The position numbers and the translations under genes are program-made. A DNA stretch of 64,000 bases. It comes from CAZPBN01 sp964584935 (GTDB lineage Bacteria > Acidobacteriota > Aminicenantia > Aminicenantales > Aminicenantaceae). The stretch's first letter is position 1; each line of letters begins with the position of its first letter. Shown piece by piece: positions 32,871 through 41,652 of this stretch. The stretch spans positions 100,002 through 164,001 of the forward strand of contig CAZPBN010000002.1 of NCBI GenBank assembly GCA_964584935.1, written 5' to 3'. Below the pieces are notes generated by a model that did no database searches, was not told the DNA's origin, and saw only the letters and a list, made by a program, of their open reading frames with translations.

Positions 32871-33296
32871 ATGATCGATTTCGGAGCGAACAAGCAAAAG
32901 CAAAAATGGTTGTATCGGAAAATGAAAAAACTGGGTATTTATGAAAAAGATATTGAAGAAAAATTTATTCTGGGATCTGGAAAAGGAGGACAAAAGGTTA
33001 ACAAAACTTCCAATTGTGTGCATTTAAAGCATATTCCCACCAATATTGAAGTCAAGTGCCAGAAAGAACGGTCTCAAGCTATGAACCGATTTATTGCCAG
33101 AAGAATACTTGTAGATAAGATTGAAGCAATGATTGAAGGGAAAAAAAGTGAGGAAAAAAAGAGAATCGAAAAAATACGCCGTCAGAAAAGGAAACGTTCC
33201 AAAAGAGCAAAGCTTAAAATGCTTGAAGAAAAAAGAAAACACTCAGAGAAAAAAAAGACACGCAGGGATCAGCCCAAACCTGAAGACTACGAATAA
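32871..33296 (+). CDS. GGQ-domain peptide chain release factor-like protein
   Basis: 141 residues from the ATG at 32871; the longer frame from a TTG at 32805 lacks support. The catalytic motif G-S-G-K-G-G-Q-K-V-N-K-T is intact, followed by V-H-L-K-H-I-P-T and a long basic C-terminal helix (KRIEKIRRQKRKRSKRAK). It lacks the codon-recognition domains of RF1/RF2, so it belongs with the stand-alone GGQ proteins (ArfB/C12orf65/RF-H-like) that rescue stalled ribosomes by hydrolysing peptidyl-tRNA. The basic tail could enter the empty mRNA channel as in ArfB. It starts 76 bp after the EIIA-ribbon gene. Confidence 0.82.
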   Translation: MIDFGANKQKQKWLYRKMKKLGIYEKDIEEKFILGSGKGGQKVNKTSNCVHLKHIPTNIEVKCQKERSQAMNRFIARRILVDKIEAMIEGKKSEEKKRIEKIRRQKRKRSKRAKLKMLEEKRKHSEKKKTRRDQPKPEDYE

Positions 33297-33372
33297 AATC
33301 CGGAGATAAAATATATCAGACAGAAAATGTAAATCCTGAAAAGTCAAATGTCTTGATGAGAATGATAAATCT

Positions 33373-34599
33373 TTAAGTTGCCATTTTTAATAGAGAGTGC
33401 AAAAGCACATTGGCTCCTTTTTCGGCATCTTCCCATTTGATCATTTCTTGAGGAGAATGGCTTATTCCATCTATACAAGAAATAAAGATCATTCCGGTTT
33501 GGGTTAGCTGGGAAAGGATTTGGGCATCATGTCCGGCTCCGCTGGAAAGGATTATATAAGGATAATCCAATTGTTCACATACTTCCTTCATTATTTTTGT
33601 AAGGTTTTCGGAAAGCAATACAGGATCGGTTTTATCAACGATAACCGAATTGAACTTCAAACCCCTTGTTGAACCAATATCATTTCCAAGAGACATGAGT
33701 TTTTTATCTATATCCAGGAGTGCTTGATTGGAGGTGCTTCTAAAATCCAGTGTGAAATCTGCCTGTTTTGGAATAATGTTGAACGCACCCGGACTGATGG
33801 CTATCTTTCCAATGGTTTCCATACTGCCATAATGATTGGTTGCCACATGATGAGTAGCCTTGAGAGCAAAATCAGAAAGACCCAGAAAAGCATCTTGACG
33901 CAGTTCAAAAGGGGTTGTTCCCGCATGGCTGGCTTTCCCGGAGAAAGAGCACAACCGATAGTATTTGCCTGCAATGCAGTCGACGATTCCTATGGATTTG
34001 TTTTCTGTTTCCAGTACAGGTCCCTGTTCGATATGAATCTCCAGAAAAGCTTCTATATCAGTTCTCTGGGTTTTGGCATCCAGAATGCTGTCTATGGTAA
34101 ATTCTGTATTCCCAAGTATTTCTGTGAGCGGTTTTCCAAATTGAGTTATGCTTTTTTCAAGTAATTCCCTTTCTAAAAGCCCAACAAAGGCACGGCTTCC
34201 CAGAAAGTCTCCGGTTAGATTCCCCTCCTCATCAGTAAAGGAAACCATTTCAAGAGATTTGGAGAGTTTGATTTTTTCTTCCTTTATTCGTCTCAAGCAT
34301 TCCAATGATGACAGGACGCCGAGAGCACCATCGAACATTCCTCCATGAATGACCGTATCGATATGAGATCCGGTCATTATTGTTTTTTCCTTTGAGCCTA
34401 TACGCCCAAATATATTACCGGCTCCGTCCTGTTGGAGCTCGAGACCTGCCGACTGAATTTTGTCTTTGAGCCATTCCCGGGCTTCAAGGTCGGCTTGACT
34501 AAAGGAAGGACGGGTGATTCCCCCTTTCGGATCACTGCCTATTTTTGCCAGATCTTCTATGTCTTTGTTCAAACGGTCGATATTGACTTTGATATCCAT
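33373..34599 (-). CDS. M20-family amidohydrolase (N-carbamoyl amino acid / allantoate type)
   Basis: 408 residues from the ATG at 34599, which has TTGGAG upstream; a TTG four codons earlier is possible. The family's metal and substrate blocks are present: G-S-H-I-D-T-V near 78-84, G-G-M-F-D-G-A-L-G-V, S-F-T-D-E-E-G, H-I-E-Q-G-P-V-L-E near 190-198, and G-A-G-H-D-A near 366-371. These define the AllC/HyuC/beta-ureidopropionase group, which removes carbamoyl or ureido groups from amino acids or allantoate. The exact substrate is unresolved. It is last in the minus-strand cluster, 145 bp after pdxJ. Confidence 0.85.
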   Translation of the reverse strand: MDIKVNIDRLNKDIEDLAKIGSDPKGGITRPSFSQADLEAREWLKDKIQSAGLELQQDGAGNIFGRIGSKEKTIMTGSHIDTVIHGGMFDGALGVLSSLECLRRIKEEKIKLSKSLEMVSFTDEEGNLTGDFLGSRAFVGLLERELLEKSITQFGKPLTEILGNTEFTIDSILDAKTQRTDIEAFLEIHIEQGPVLETENKSIGIVDCIAGKYYRLCSFSGKASHAGTTPFELRQDAFLGLSDFALKATHHVATNHYGSMETIGKIAISPGAFNIIPKQADFTLDFRSTSNQALLDIDKKLMSLGNDIGSTRGLKFNSVIVDKTDPVLLSENLTKIMKEVCEQLDYPYIILSSGAGHDAQILSQLTQTGMIFISCIDGISHSPQEMIKWEDAEKGANVLLHSLLKMAT

Positions 34600-34670
34600 G
34601 TTAATCTCCAAATAATGCTGCTGTTGAGTTTTTTAGCAGCATTGTTATTTAGGGTACCATTTTTGTTTGA

Positions 34671-34738
34671 TAGCCTTATCTCTGACATCTCACATCTTAT
34701 CATAGTCTCATCTTACTTCTAACGTCTCGTGTCTTACG
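34671..34738. repeat. Degenerate heptameric tandem repeat
   Basis: Read on the minus strand the spacer contains consecutive seven-base units GTAAGAC, ACGAGAC, GTTAGAA, GTAAGAT and, after an interruption, GTGAGAT, GTCAGAG. The consensus is close to GTNAGAN. It fills the gap between the amidohydrolase and pdxJ. Length variation of such repeats would be expected between strains. Confidence 0.5.
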
Positions 34739-34744
34739 ATTGTC

Positions 34745-35458
34745 TTAGCTATTGATAACCTTTATCATTTCTCTCACTGCTTTATCTATTCCCACAATAG
34801 CAGATCTGGCGATGATAGAAAAGCCAATGCTGAATTCTTTGATTTCTCTGATTTGAGCGACAGGAACAGAATTTCTGTAATCCAGTCCGTGACCAGCATG
34901 GATTTCCAGGCCTTGTTTATTCCCATATTCAGCAGCTTTTTTTATTCCTTTCAGAGCAGCATCCCGATCGCTTCCTTTTTTGGATTCCGCATATTTTCCT
35001 GTATTGATTTCTATTAAATCAACTCCTAGCCTTTTGCACATTTCGATCTGCTTTAGATCAGGGTCAACAAACATACTGACTTTTATGCTGTTTTCTTGAA
35101 CTTCTTTAATAAAAGGAGCGAGATGTTTTTCATTGGAAATAACATCCAGCCCTCCTTCTGTAGTCAATTCTTCTTCACGTTCCGGGACTAGGGAGACAAC
35201 ATCTGGTTTGATATCCATTGCGATTTTTTTCATTTCTTCTGTTGCTGACATTTCAATATTCATTTTTGTCTTTATAACCTTCCTGAGAACCCACAAATCG
35301 CGTTCTTTTATATGGCGCCTGTCTCCTCTTATATGGCAGACAATTCCTTCTGCCCCTGCCTGTTCAGCTAAAAGTGCTGCCAGTGCGGGTTCTGGCTCCT
35401 TATCTTTTCTTGCCTCTCTGATTGTTGCAAAATGATCTATATTGACCGCTAATTTCAT
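34745..35458 (-). CDS. pdxJ: Pyridoxine 5'-phosphate synthase
   Basis: 237 residues, the usual length. PdxJ condenses 1-deoxyxylulose 5-phosphate with 3-amino-2-oxopropyl phosphate to make pyridoxine phosphate. The N-terminal K-L-A-V-N-I-D-H-F-A-T-I-R, H-I-R-G-D-R-R-H-I, the catalytic-loop region and the C-terminal H-A-G-H-G-L-D-Y and I-G-F-S-I-I-A-R-S-A are all typical. GGAGG precedes the ATG closely. It lies 50 bp after glmM in the same direction and is probably part of the ftsH-folP-cdaA-ybbR-glmM transcript. Confidence 0.95.
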   Translation of the reverse strand: MKLAVNIDHFATIREARKDKEPEPALAALLAEQAGAEGIVCHIRGDRRHIKERDLWVLRKVIKTKMNIEMSATEEMKKIAMDIKPDVVSLVPEREEELTTEGGLDVISNEKHLAPFIKEVQENSIKVSMFVDPDLKQIEMCKRLGVDLIEINTGKYAESKKGSDRDAALKGIKKAAEYGNKQGLEIHAGHGLDYRNSVPVAQIREIKEFSIGFSIIARSAIVGIDKAVREMIKVINS

Positions 35459-35508
35459 TATGACCTCCTAAACAATAATTAATGATAATTATATATATTA
35501 CAGATTAA

Positions 35509-36843
35509 TTACAGATGTTTTTTTAAAACTTTAACAAGTTGTCGGCCATAACTGCTTATTGTGTTTTTATCTTTTCCTTCGACCATGATTCGAGCCAGAT
35601 TCTCAGTTCCTGAATATCTTATTTCCACCCGTCCTGAATGTTCAAGTTTCTTTTTTATGTTTTGGATTGTGTCCGCAATTTCTGGAAATTTATAAAAATC
35701 TTTTTTTTGACTCACTGGGACATTATAGAATATCTGAGGGTATTCCTGGTAATCTTCAACCAATTTGGAAAGAGGTTTATTCTCTTCACCAAGAATTTCC
35801 AGCATTTTGAGGCTGGTTAAAATTCCATCGCCGGTTGGACACTCATCTAATAAAATAGTATGTCCTGATTGTTCTCCTCCCAGATTCGTTTTAACCTTTT
35901 CCATTTGTTCCAGAACATATTTATCACCAACGGGAGTACGAAGGAGCTTTATTCCCATTTTGTTTAGAGCCTTCTCCAGACCAATGTTACTCAGTTTTGT
36001 GGAAACGACATAATTTGATTTGAGAAGCTCTTTTTTTTTCATGAATTGAGAAAAAACAAAAAGGGTGTGGTCCCCGTTTAAAATATTTCCTTGGTCATCC
36101 ACCCATATGGCTCTGTCTGCATCCCCATCATAAGCGATCCCGATATCTGCATTGTGTTCAATGACGTGTTTAGCTAATCCTTCTGGATGCTGGGTTCCGC
36201 ATGATTTGTTTATATTTTTGCCGTTGGGGGTAGTGTGTATTGTTTTTATTTGAAACCCCAGTTCAGAGAATATGTTGGGGGCGTAAAAAGAGCTGGCTCC
36301 GTTTGAGCAGTCAACAACTAAAGAGAGATTATTTTTATGAGAGATATTTGAAAAACGGCTTTTGAGAAAATTTCTATATTCTTTACTGTAAGTGTTATCC
36401 TGGATGATATCTATATTTTTCTTATCAACTTCTTTTTTCTGTAGTGAAATGGACTTGTCAATTATATTTTCCCATTTTTTTGATATTTTTTTCCCGTCGG
36501 ACGAGAAAATTTTTATGCCATTGTCTTTATAGGGATTATGAGAAGCAGATATAACAATCCCTGCAGAGAAATGATGTTTCTTTGTCAAGTATGAGATAGC
36601 AGATGTGGGGATAATCCCGGTAGAGACTGCGGTTCCCTTTTCAGAATGGATTCCTTGAATTAACGATTGTTCAATCCATTTTCCGGATTCTCTTGTATCT
36701 CTTCCTATAATTACTTTGGGACTTAAGCTTTCTTTTTTAATGATGGAAATAAGAGTTTTTCCCAGGGTGTATATAGATGTATGATTCAGAGGATAATGTC
36801 CGGCAACCGCTCGTATCCCATCTGTTCCGAATAAATGGCTCAT
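35509..36843 (-). CDS. glmM: Phosphoglucosamine mutase
   Basis: 444 residues. GlmM interconverts glucosamine 6- and 1-phosphate for UDP-GlcNAc and cell-wall synthesis. The start F-G-T-D-G-I-R, the phospho-serine motif I-S-A-S-H-N-P (Ser101), the magnesium loop D-G-D-A-D-R, the sugar-binding G-G-E-Q-S-G-H and the phosphate-binding R-Y-S-G-T-E-N are all intact. It follows ybbR by 59 bp. The order cdaA-ybbR-glmM is the classic linkage in which GlmM controls the diadenylate cyclase, so c-di-AMP and wall synthesis are probably coordinated here. Confidence 0.96.
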   Translation of the reverse strand: MSHLFGTDGIRAVAGHYPLNHTSIYTLGKTLISIIKKESLSPKVIIGRDTRESGKWIEQSLIQGIHSEKGTAVSTGIIPTSAISYLTKKHHFSAGIVISASHNPYKDNGIKIFSSDGKKISKKWENIIDKSISLQKKEVDKKNIDIIQDNTYSKEYRNFLKSRFSNISHKNNLSLVVDCSNGASSFYAPNIFSELGFQIKTIHTTPNGKNINKSCGTQHPEGLAKHVIEHNADIGIAYDGDADRAIWVDDQGNILNGDHTLFVFSQFMKKKELLKSNYVVSTKLSNIGLEKALNKMGIKLLRTPVGDKYVLEQMEKVKTNLGGEQSGHTILLDECPTGDGILTSLKMLEILGEENKPLSKLVEDYQEYPQIFYNVPVSQKKDFYKFPEIADTIQNIKKKLEHSGRVEIRYSGTENLARIMVEGKDKNTISSYGRQLVKVLKKHL

Positions 36844-36902
36844 TGTTAATCAGTTTATTGAAAAAAATAATATGGGAACCCTTTTATTATAAAAAAACAT
36901 AT

Positions 36903-37601
36903 TTACTTTGGTTCCTTTTTCTTTTTATTTACAGAATTATTTTTTTTTATTGTTATTCGGACTTTTACCTGGGTATCTGGATAGACCAAATTTAAATCAG
37001 GATCAGGAAGAATAATATCTGTTTCTATTTCTGTGGTTTTTGTTAGAGATGATATATCCAGAGGATATGTTTTTATTACAGAATAATCTTTTATTTTGCT
37101 TTCAGGACCTTTAACCAATAATTGAGAGGGAAGCACCTCTATTTTTTCTGTTTGGAAACCTTTTTTTAATTCTCCAACGATATCAGGTTCAACTTTCATG
37201 TTTTTTTCTTTTTTCAATTCCAGTCGGAGATGAACCTGGCTTGGAGAAAAATCTTTGATTTCTGCACCTAAAGGGATACTTATCATGCTGCTGTCCAATC
37301 GATAATTTTCCCTTCTGACCTGGGCGTTTTCAAGGTTCAAGATGGCATAAAGTTGAGAAGTGTTGATTTGACTGACCACCCGCTGGGGGGCTCTAATGGT
37401 TACGTCTATATTAGAGGGAGGCTTTTTAACAAGTTCCATATTGGGAGGGATATTGAAAACTTCTAAAGGAATGGTGAGAGTTCTTTCTGAAAAAATTTTC
37501 TCTCTGGGGATCAGTATAATCCAGAGGATCAGTGCCAGAAAAAATGAAAAGAGTTTTAGTCCCCAATTTCGTAGAAATATATTTTTTATATTTTTTTTCA
37601 T
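36903..37601 (-). CDS. ybbR: YbbR-like domain protein (CdaR-type)
   Basis: 232 residues with an N-terminal transmembrane helix (about 14-31, FSFFLALILWIILI) and an extracytoplasmic part containing about two YbbR repeats, recognised by the pattern V-x-V-x-I-R-A-P-x-x-x-V and V-K-G-P-E-S-K-I. In Firmicutes the homologue CdaR contacts and regulates the membrane diadenylate cyclase. It overlaps the cdaA stop by 4 bp. It has fewer repeats than B. subtilis CdaR, as is common in Gram-negatives. Confidence 0.88.
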   Translation of the reverse strand: MKKNIKNIFLRNWGLKLFSFFLALILWIILIPREKIFSERTLTIPLEVFNIPPNMELVKKPPSNIDVTIRAPQRVVSQINTSQLYAILNLENAQVRRENYRLDSSMISIPLGAEIKDFSPSQVHLRLELKKEKNMKVEPDIVGELKKGFQTEKIEVLPSQLLVKGPESKIKDYSVIKTYPLDISSLTKTTEIETDIILPDPDLNLVYPDTQVKVRITIKKNNSVNKKKKEPK

Positions 37602-38371
37602 TGTTCTTTCAAGTAATCATTCAATGAAGATTTCAATTTTTCTTTACTCAAATTTCCTTTCATTTTTCCTTTGATGGCGAGAGATATTGTTCCTTTTTCT
37701 TCTGAGACCACAATAACCGCAGCATCTGTTTCTTGAGAAAGACCGATGGCTGCAAGATGGCGGGTTCTAGGAAGATATTCGTTTCCCAGGTTATGGGCGG
37801 GTGGTAGGGGAAGGAGGCAGCCAGCAGCCGCTATCTTATTCTTTTTAATAATGACTGCTCCGTCATGAAGAGGAGAATTCGGGAAAAATATACTCACAAG
37901 AATATCCTTAGAAATATCAGCGTTGACTTTGGTTCCCTGATCGATAAAATTCTTTAAAGAAATTTTTTTTTCAATCGCAATCAGAGCACCAATTTTTTTC
38001 GAAGCCATATAATCAACAGCAATAAGCAAATCCAATAATTTGGCATGAAACGACTTAGAGGATAGAGGATTTATGAAAGAGCGGGAACCTATGTCGGTTA
38101 AAAATCTTCTGATTTCTGCCTGAAAAAGCACAATCACCGCAATAATCAAATAGGTTATGAAATTTTTTATCAGTCTGTGTGAAACCTTCATATTTGCCAG
38201 TTGGGTGACCAAATAAAGAAGTCCAATGATCCCCAAACCTATAGCCATCTGATAGGCTTTTGTATCCTTTATAAGAATGAATAAAGAATAAAGAATAAAA
38301 GTAAGAAGGAGAATATCCAGAAAGTCTGATATAGTAAATCTTGACAAAGCATGAATTATATTTTCAAACAT
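37598..38371 (-). CDS. cdaA: Membrane diadenylate cyclase
   Basis: 257 residues from the ATG at 38371 (preceded by AAAGGAAAG); an in-frame ATG at 38443 would reach 80 bp into folP and is less likely. Three N-terminal helices (about 18-80) are followed by the DAC domain with the catalytic L-H-D-G-A-V-I-I and R-T-R-H-L-A-A motifs, both complete. The enzyme makes c-di-AMP from two ATP at the inner membrane. It overlaps folP at its start by 8 bp and ybbR at its end by 4 bp, in the conserved cdaA-ybbR-glmM order. Confidence 0.94.
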   Translation of the reverse strand: MFENIIHALSRFTISDFLDILLLTFILYSLFILIKDTKAYQMAIGLGIIGLLYLVTQLANMKVSHRLIKNFITYLIIAVIVLFQAEIRRFLTDIGSRSFINPLSSKSFHAKLLDLLIAVDYMASKKIGALIAIEKKISLKNFIDQGTKVNADISKDILVSIFFPNSPLHDGAVIIKKNKIAAAGCLLPLPPAHNLGNEYLPRTRHLAAIGLSQETDAAVIVVSEEKGTISLAIKGKMKGNLSKEKLKSSLNDYLKEQ

Positions 38372-39263
38372 GTCTGCGATTTCTTTCCTTTCTTTTTCCG
38401 GAATTCCCGGATAAAATTTGGTGGTTGATAAAAGTTTCAGCAACCAGGATCGCTCTTTTTATGGATTCGACATCATGAACTCTGAGAATGTGGGCGCCGT
38501 GAATAACACTCAGCACGGCTGTAGAAATGGTTCCTTCAAGTCTTTGCTGAGGAGGTAAATCCAGAATTTTACCTATAAATGATTTTCTGGAAGGGCCCAC
38601 TAAAACAGGCCGGTTGAGTTCATTAAAAACGTGAAGATTATTGATCAAAGCAATGTTATCTTCAAATCTTTTGCCGAAACCGATTCCAGGATCGATAATT
38701 ATTTTTTCTTTTTTGATACCGCAGTCCATAGCTATTTTGATCCGGTCATGAAGAAAGGATTTCACTTCAGATAAAACATCTTCATATTCAGGATTGACCT
38801 GCATTGTTTTTGGAGTTCCTTTCATATGCATGAGAATAACAGGAGCCTCGTATTTGACTGCAATAGAAGCCATTTGCGCGTCAAAACGGAGGGCACTGAT
38901 ATCATTGATGATGTTGGCTCCGGCATCGAGTGCTGCTCGAGCCACATTTGATTTTGTGGTGTCTATGGAAATGAGTATATCGGATTGTTTTCTTATTCCT
39001 GAGATAACCGGAATGGTTTTTTGGAGTTCTTCTTCTTCGGATACAGATTCGGAACCAGGTCTTGTGCTTTCTCCCCCAATATCAATAATATCGGCACCGG
39101 CTGATGCCAATTTGAGCCCTCTTTCTATGGCTTTGCCTTCATCATTGAAAAATCCCCCATCGTAGAATGAATCAGGAGTGATATTGATCACTCCCATGAT
39201 CCACGTTTTTTGACCTAATATCTGGTTTGTATTATTTATGTTAAGGATGTACTCTCTTTTCAC
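38364..39263 (-). CDS. folP: Dihydropteroate synthase
   Basis: 299 residues. FolP joins p-aminobenzoate to dihydropterin pyrophosphate in folate synthesis. Signatures include M-G-V-I-N-I-T-P-D-S-F-Y-D-G-G near residues 23-37, I-D-I-G-G-E-S-T-R-P-G, I-S-I-D-T-T-K, N-D-I-S-A and I-I-D-P-G-I-G-F-G-K. The C-terminus overlaps the start of cdaA. It begins 4 bp after ftsH, and the ftsH-folP linkage is common in bacteria. Confidence 0.95.
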   Translation of the reverse strand: MKREYILNINNTNQILGQKTWIMGVINITPDSFYDGGFFNDEGKAIERGLKLASAGADIIDIGGESTRPGSESVSEEEELQKTIPVISGIRKQSDILISIDTTKSNVARAALDAGANIINDISALRFDAQMASIAVKYEAPVILMHMKGTPKTMQVNPEYEDVLSEVKSFLHDRIKIAMDCGIKKEKIIIDPGIGFGKRFEDNIALINNLHVFNELNRPVLVGPSRKSFIGKILDLPPQQRLEGTISTAVLSVIHGAHILRVHDVESIKRAILVAETFINHQILSGNSGKRKERNRRHV

Positions 39264-39267
39264 CTTC

Positions 39268-41172
39268 TTACGCTTTTGCTAGAGCCGGTTTTTTAATGGA
39301 AGATTTTTCTGTTTTATCTTTTTTTGTTTTGCTTTTTTTATTTTTATTTGGACTGGATGAAGTTTTTTTCCCTTTGATAATTTTATCTATTTCTGAAGAG
39401 GAAAGAACTTCTTTATCAAGTAATGATTCTGCAATTTTTATTACTATATGTTTGTTTTTTTCCAATAGGGATTTTGTCCGGTTGAAATTTCTTTCAATAA
39501 TCTTTTTGACTTCTTCATCGATCAATTCTGCGGTTTTTTCACTGAAATTTTTATGGGTTGTCAATTCTTTTCCAAGGAAAACAAGATCATCCCTTTCTCC
39601 AAATGTTAAGGGTCCTAAATCAGACATTCCCCATTGACAGACCATCTTGCGTGCGATTTCCGTAGCTTTTTCGAAGTCATTAGCAGCTCCTGTGGTGGTT
39701 TCGTTCAGAAATAGGATTTCCGCACAGCGTCCCGCTAATAAAACAGAAAGCTGGGCTTCAAGATAGTCTTTTGAATAAGTATAACGGTCATCCAGAGGCA
39801 GCTGTTGGGTTAATCCAAGAGCCACTCCTCTCGGAATGATGGTTACCTTATGTATGGGATCGGCTTCTGGCAACAGTGCGGCTATCAGGGCATGCCCTCC
39901 TTCATGATAAGCCGTGCTTTTCTTTTCTTTATCACTGATTATCATGCTTTTTCTTTCTGTTCCCATGAGGACTTTGTCTTTGGCGTTTTCCAGATCTTGC
40001 ATTTTGACTTTATTCCGGTCCTTACAGGCTCCCCTGAGAGCCGCTTCATTGACCAGATTGGCTAAGTCTGCACCGGAAAATCCGGGAGTTGAGCGGGCTG
40101 TGACTTTAAGATCGACATCTTTATGGAGAGGAATATTTTTAACATGAACTCGAAGGATTTCCTCTCGTCCTTTAACATCAGGCATATTCACCACAATTCT
40201 CCGGTCGAATCGTCCCGGTCTGAGGATAGCTGTATCGAGAATATCCGGCCTGTTTGTCGCTGCAATGAGTATGATTCCTTCGTTAGAATCAAATCCGTCC
40301 ATTTCGACAAGCAGTTGATTCAGTGTTTGCTCGCGCTCATCGTGGCCTCCTCCCAGACCAGCACCTCTTTGTCTGCCGACGGCATCGATTTCATCTATGA
40401 AGATTAAACAAGGGGCTTGTTTGATTCCCTGTTCGAATAAATCTCTGACCCGGGAAGCACCGACTCCAACGAACATTTCTACAAAATCAGATCCACTGAT
40501 GGAAAAGAATGGAACTTCGGCTTCTCCGGCAACAGCCCGGGCTAATAGAGTTTTACCTGTCCCTGGAGCCCCAACCAGAAGAACTCCTTTAGGGATTCGT
40601 CCTCCTAATTTCTGGAATTTCTGAGGATTTTTAAGGAAAGCTATGATTTCTTCCAGTTCCGCTTTTGCTTCTTTGACTCCCGCCACATCTTTAAAGGTTA
40701 CCTTTTTCTGAATGCCGGAAAAAAGTTTTGCCCGGCTTTTCCCGAAAGAGAGGGCTTTGTTACCTCCAGATTGCATTTGTCTCATAAAAAATACCCAGAA
40801 AAAAACAAGTAGAATGATCGGAAACCAGGTAGCAAGATAGGAAAACCAGGGACTTCGGGAAGTATCTTTGACCTTTATATTGACATTGTGCTCGCGGAGT
40901 ATTTTTACAAGGCCATCGTATTGAGGGGGAACGACTGTTTTAAAGGTTTCTTCATTAAAATAAGTTCCTTTTATTTGGCTGCCGGTTATAGTAACTTTTG
41001 CAATTTTTCCTTCTTCAATTTCATTAAGAAATTGGCTGAAATCGATTTCTGGTTGGGATGTTCCCGCAGACTGGAAAATACTCCAAAGAACGATTATGAT
41101 AACTCCTGCAGCAATCCAAAAGGCAATGTTTCTGAATGGCTTGTTCTGTTTCGGTAGTTTCTTATCCATCAC
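39268..41172 (-). CDS. ftsH: ATP-dependent zinc metalloprotease FtsH
   Basis: 634 residues. Two transmembrane helices (about 15-33 and 110-130) flank a periplasmic domain. The AAA+ module has Walker A G-A-P-G-T-G-K-T (201-208), Walker B L-I-F-I-D-E-I-D and the second-region-of-homology arginines (A-T-N-R-P-D, R-P-G-R-F-D-R). The zinc motif H-E-G-G-H starts at His423. It degrades membrane and regulatory proteins. The C-terminus is a Lys/Ser-rich tail (GKKTSSSPNKNKKSKTKK). It is the first gene of the minus-strand cluster and is divergent from tRNA-Ala. Confidence 0.97.
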   Translation of the reverse strand: MMDKKLPKQNKPFRNIAFWIAAGVIIIVLWSIFQSAGTSQPEIDFSQFLNEIEEGKIAKVTITGSQIKGTYFNEETFKTVVPPQYDGLVKILREHNVNIKVKDTSRSPWFSYLATWFPIILLVFFWVFFMRQMQSGGNKALSFGKSRAKLFSGIQKKVTFKDVAGVKEAKAELEEIIAFLKNPQKFQKLGGRIPKGVLLVGAPGTGKTLLARAVAGEAEVPFFSISGSDFVEMFVGVGASRVRDLFEQGIKQAPCLIFIDEIDAVGRQRGAGLGGGHDEREQTLNQLLVEMDGFDSNEGIILIAATNRPDILDTAILRPGRFDRRIVVNMPDVKGREEILRVHVKNIPLHKDVDLKVTARSTPGFSGADLANLVNEAALRGACKDRNKVKMQDLENAKDKVLMGTERKSMIISDKEKKSTAYHEGGHALIAALLPEADPIHKVTIIPRGVALGLTQQLPLDDRYTYSKDYLEAQLSVLLAGRCAEILFLNETTTGAANDFEKATEIARKMVCQWGMSDLGPLTFGERDDLVFLGKELTTHKNFSEKTAELIDEEVKKIIERNFNRTKSLLEKNKHIVIKIAESLLDKEVLSSSEIDKIIKGKKTSSSPNKNKKSKTKKDKTEKSSIKKPALAKA

Positions 41173-41275
41173 TTTATCCTTGCATCCATTTTAACATTTT
41201 TTTCAAAAATTGTTAACCTCAATTATTTATATAAAAAAAGTAAACAATGTGTTACCAATTCACCTATTTATATCC

Positions 41276-41304
41276 TTGACTGGAATCTTTAGTTTTTGTA
41301 AGAT
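41276..41304 (+). promoter_or_regulatory. Promoter of tRNA-Ala
   Basis: TTGACT (41276-41281), a 17-bp spacer and TAAGAT (41299-41304) place transcription start near 41311, nine bases before the tRNA. Confidence 0.75.
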
Positions 41305-41319
41305 AGGCACTGTTTCACC

Positions 41320-41395
41320 GGGGCTGTAGCTCAGCTGGGAGAGCGCTTGACTGGCAGTCAAGAGGTCGTGGGTTCAAGTCCCATCAGCTCCACCA
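41320..41395 (+). tRNA. tRNA-Ala (anticodon GGC), CCA encoded
   Basis: The 76-base cloverleaf has acceptor stem GGGGCTG/CAGCTCC including one G-U pair, a D arm GCTC...GAGC, anticodon stem CTTGA/TCAAG with loop CTGGCAG (anticodon GGC, reading GCC/GCU), T arm GTGGGTTCAAGTCCCAT, and an encoded CCA. It is followed by a T/C-rich spacer. Confidence 0.96.
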
Positions 41396-41652
41396 CCTGA
41401 ACTTTTCTGCTTCTCTTGTTGGCTTTTTTCCTGGAGGATTTCCCTTAGTTTGGATAAAACCAGTGATTCTGATATTTCGGTCACTTCCTTCTTATTTTTT
41501 TCCTTTTGATTCTGTTTTAAAAAGATACAACAGCCAAGGCTGGAAAAACTGGAAAAAACTGAAAGAATCATTTTTGACCAAGATATTTAACTATGATATA
41601 TAAAAAAGAAGGCAGGCTGAGAACTGCTGCAATTTCTGGAAGGAGATTTTTT

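Noticed and set aside
41374..41571. 65-residue minus-strand frame with a Cys near residue 14 (lipoprotein-like)
   Set aside because: It overlaps the 3' end of tRNA-Ala, the hydrophobic segment before the Cys is too short and no ribosome-binding site is present.
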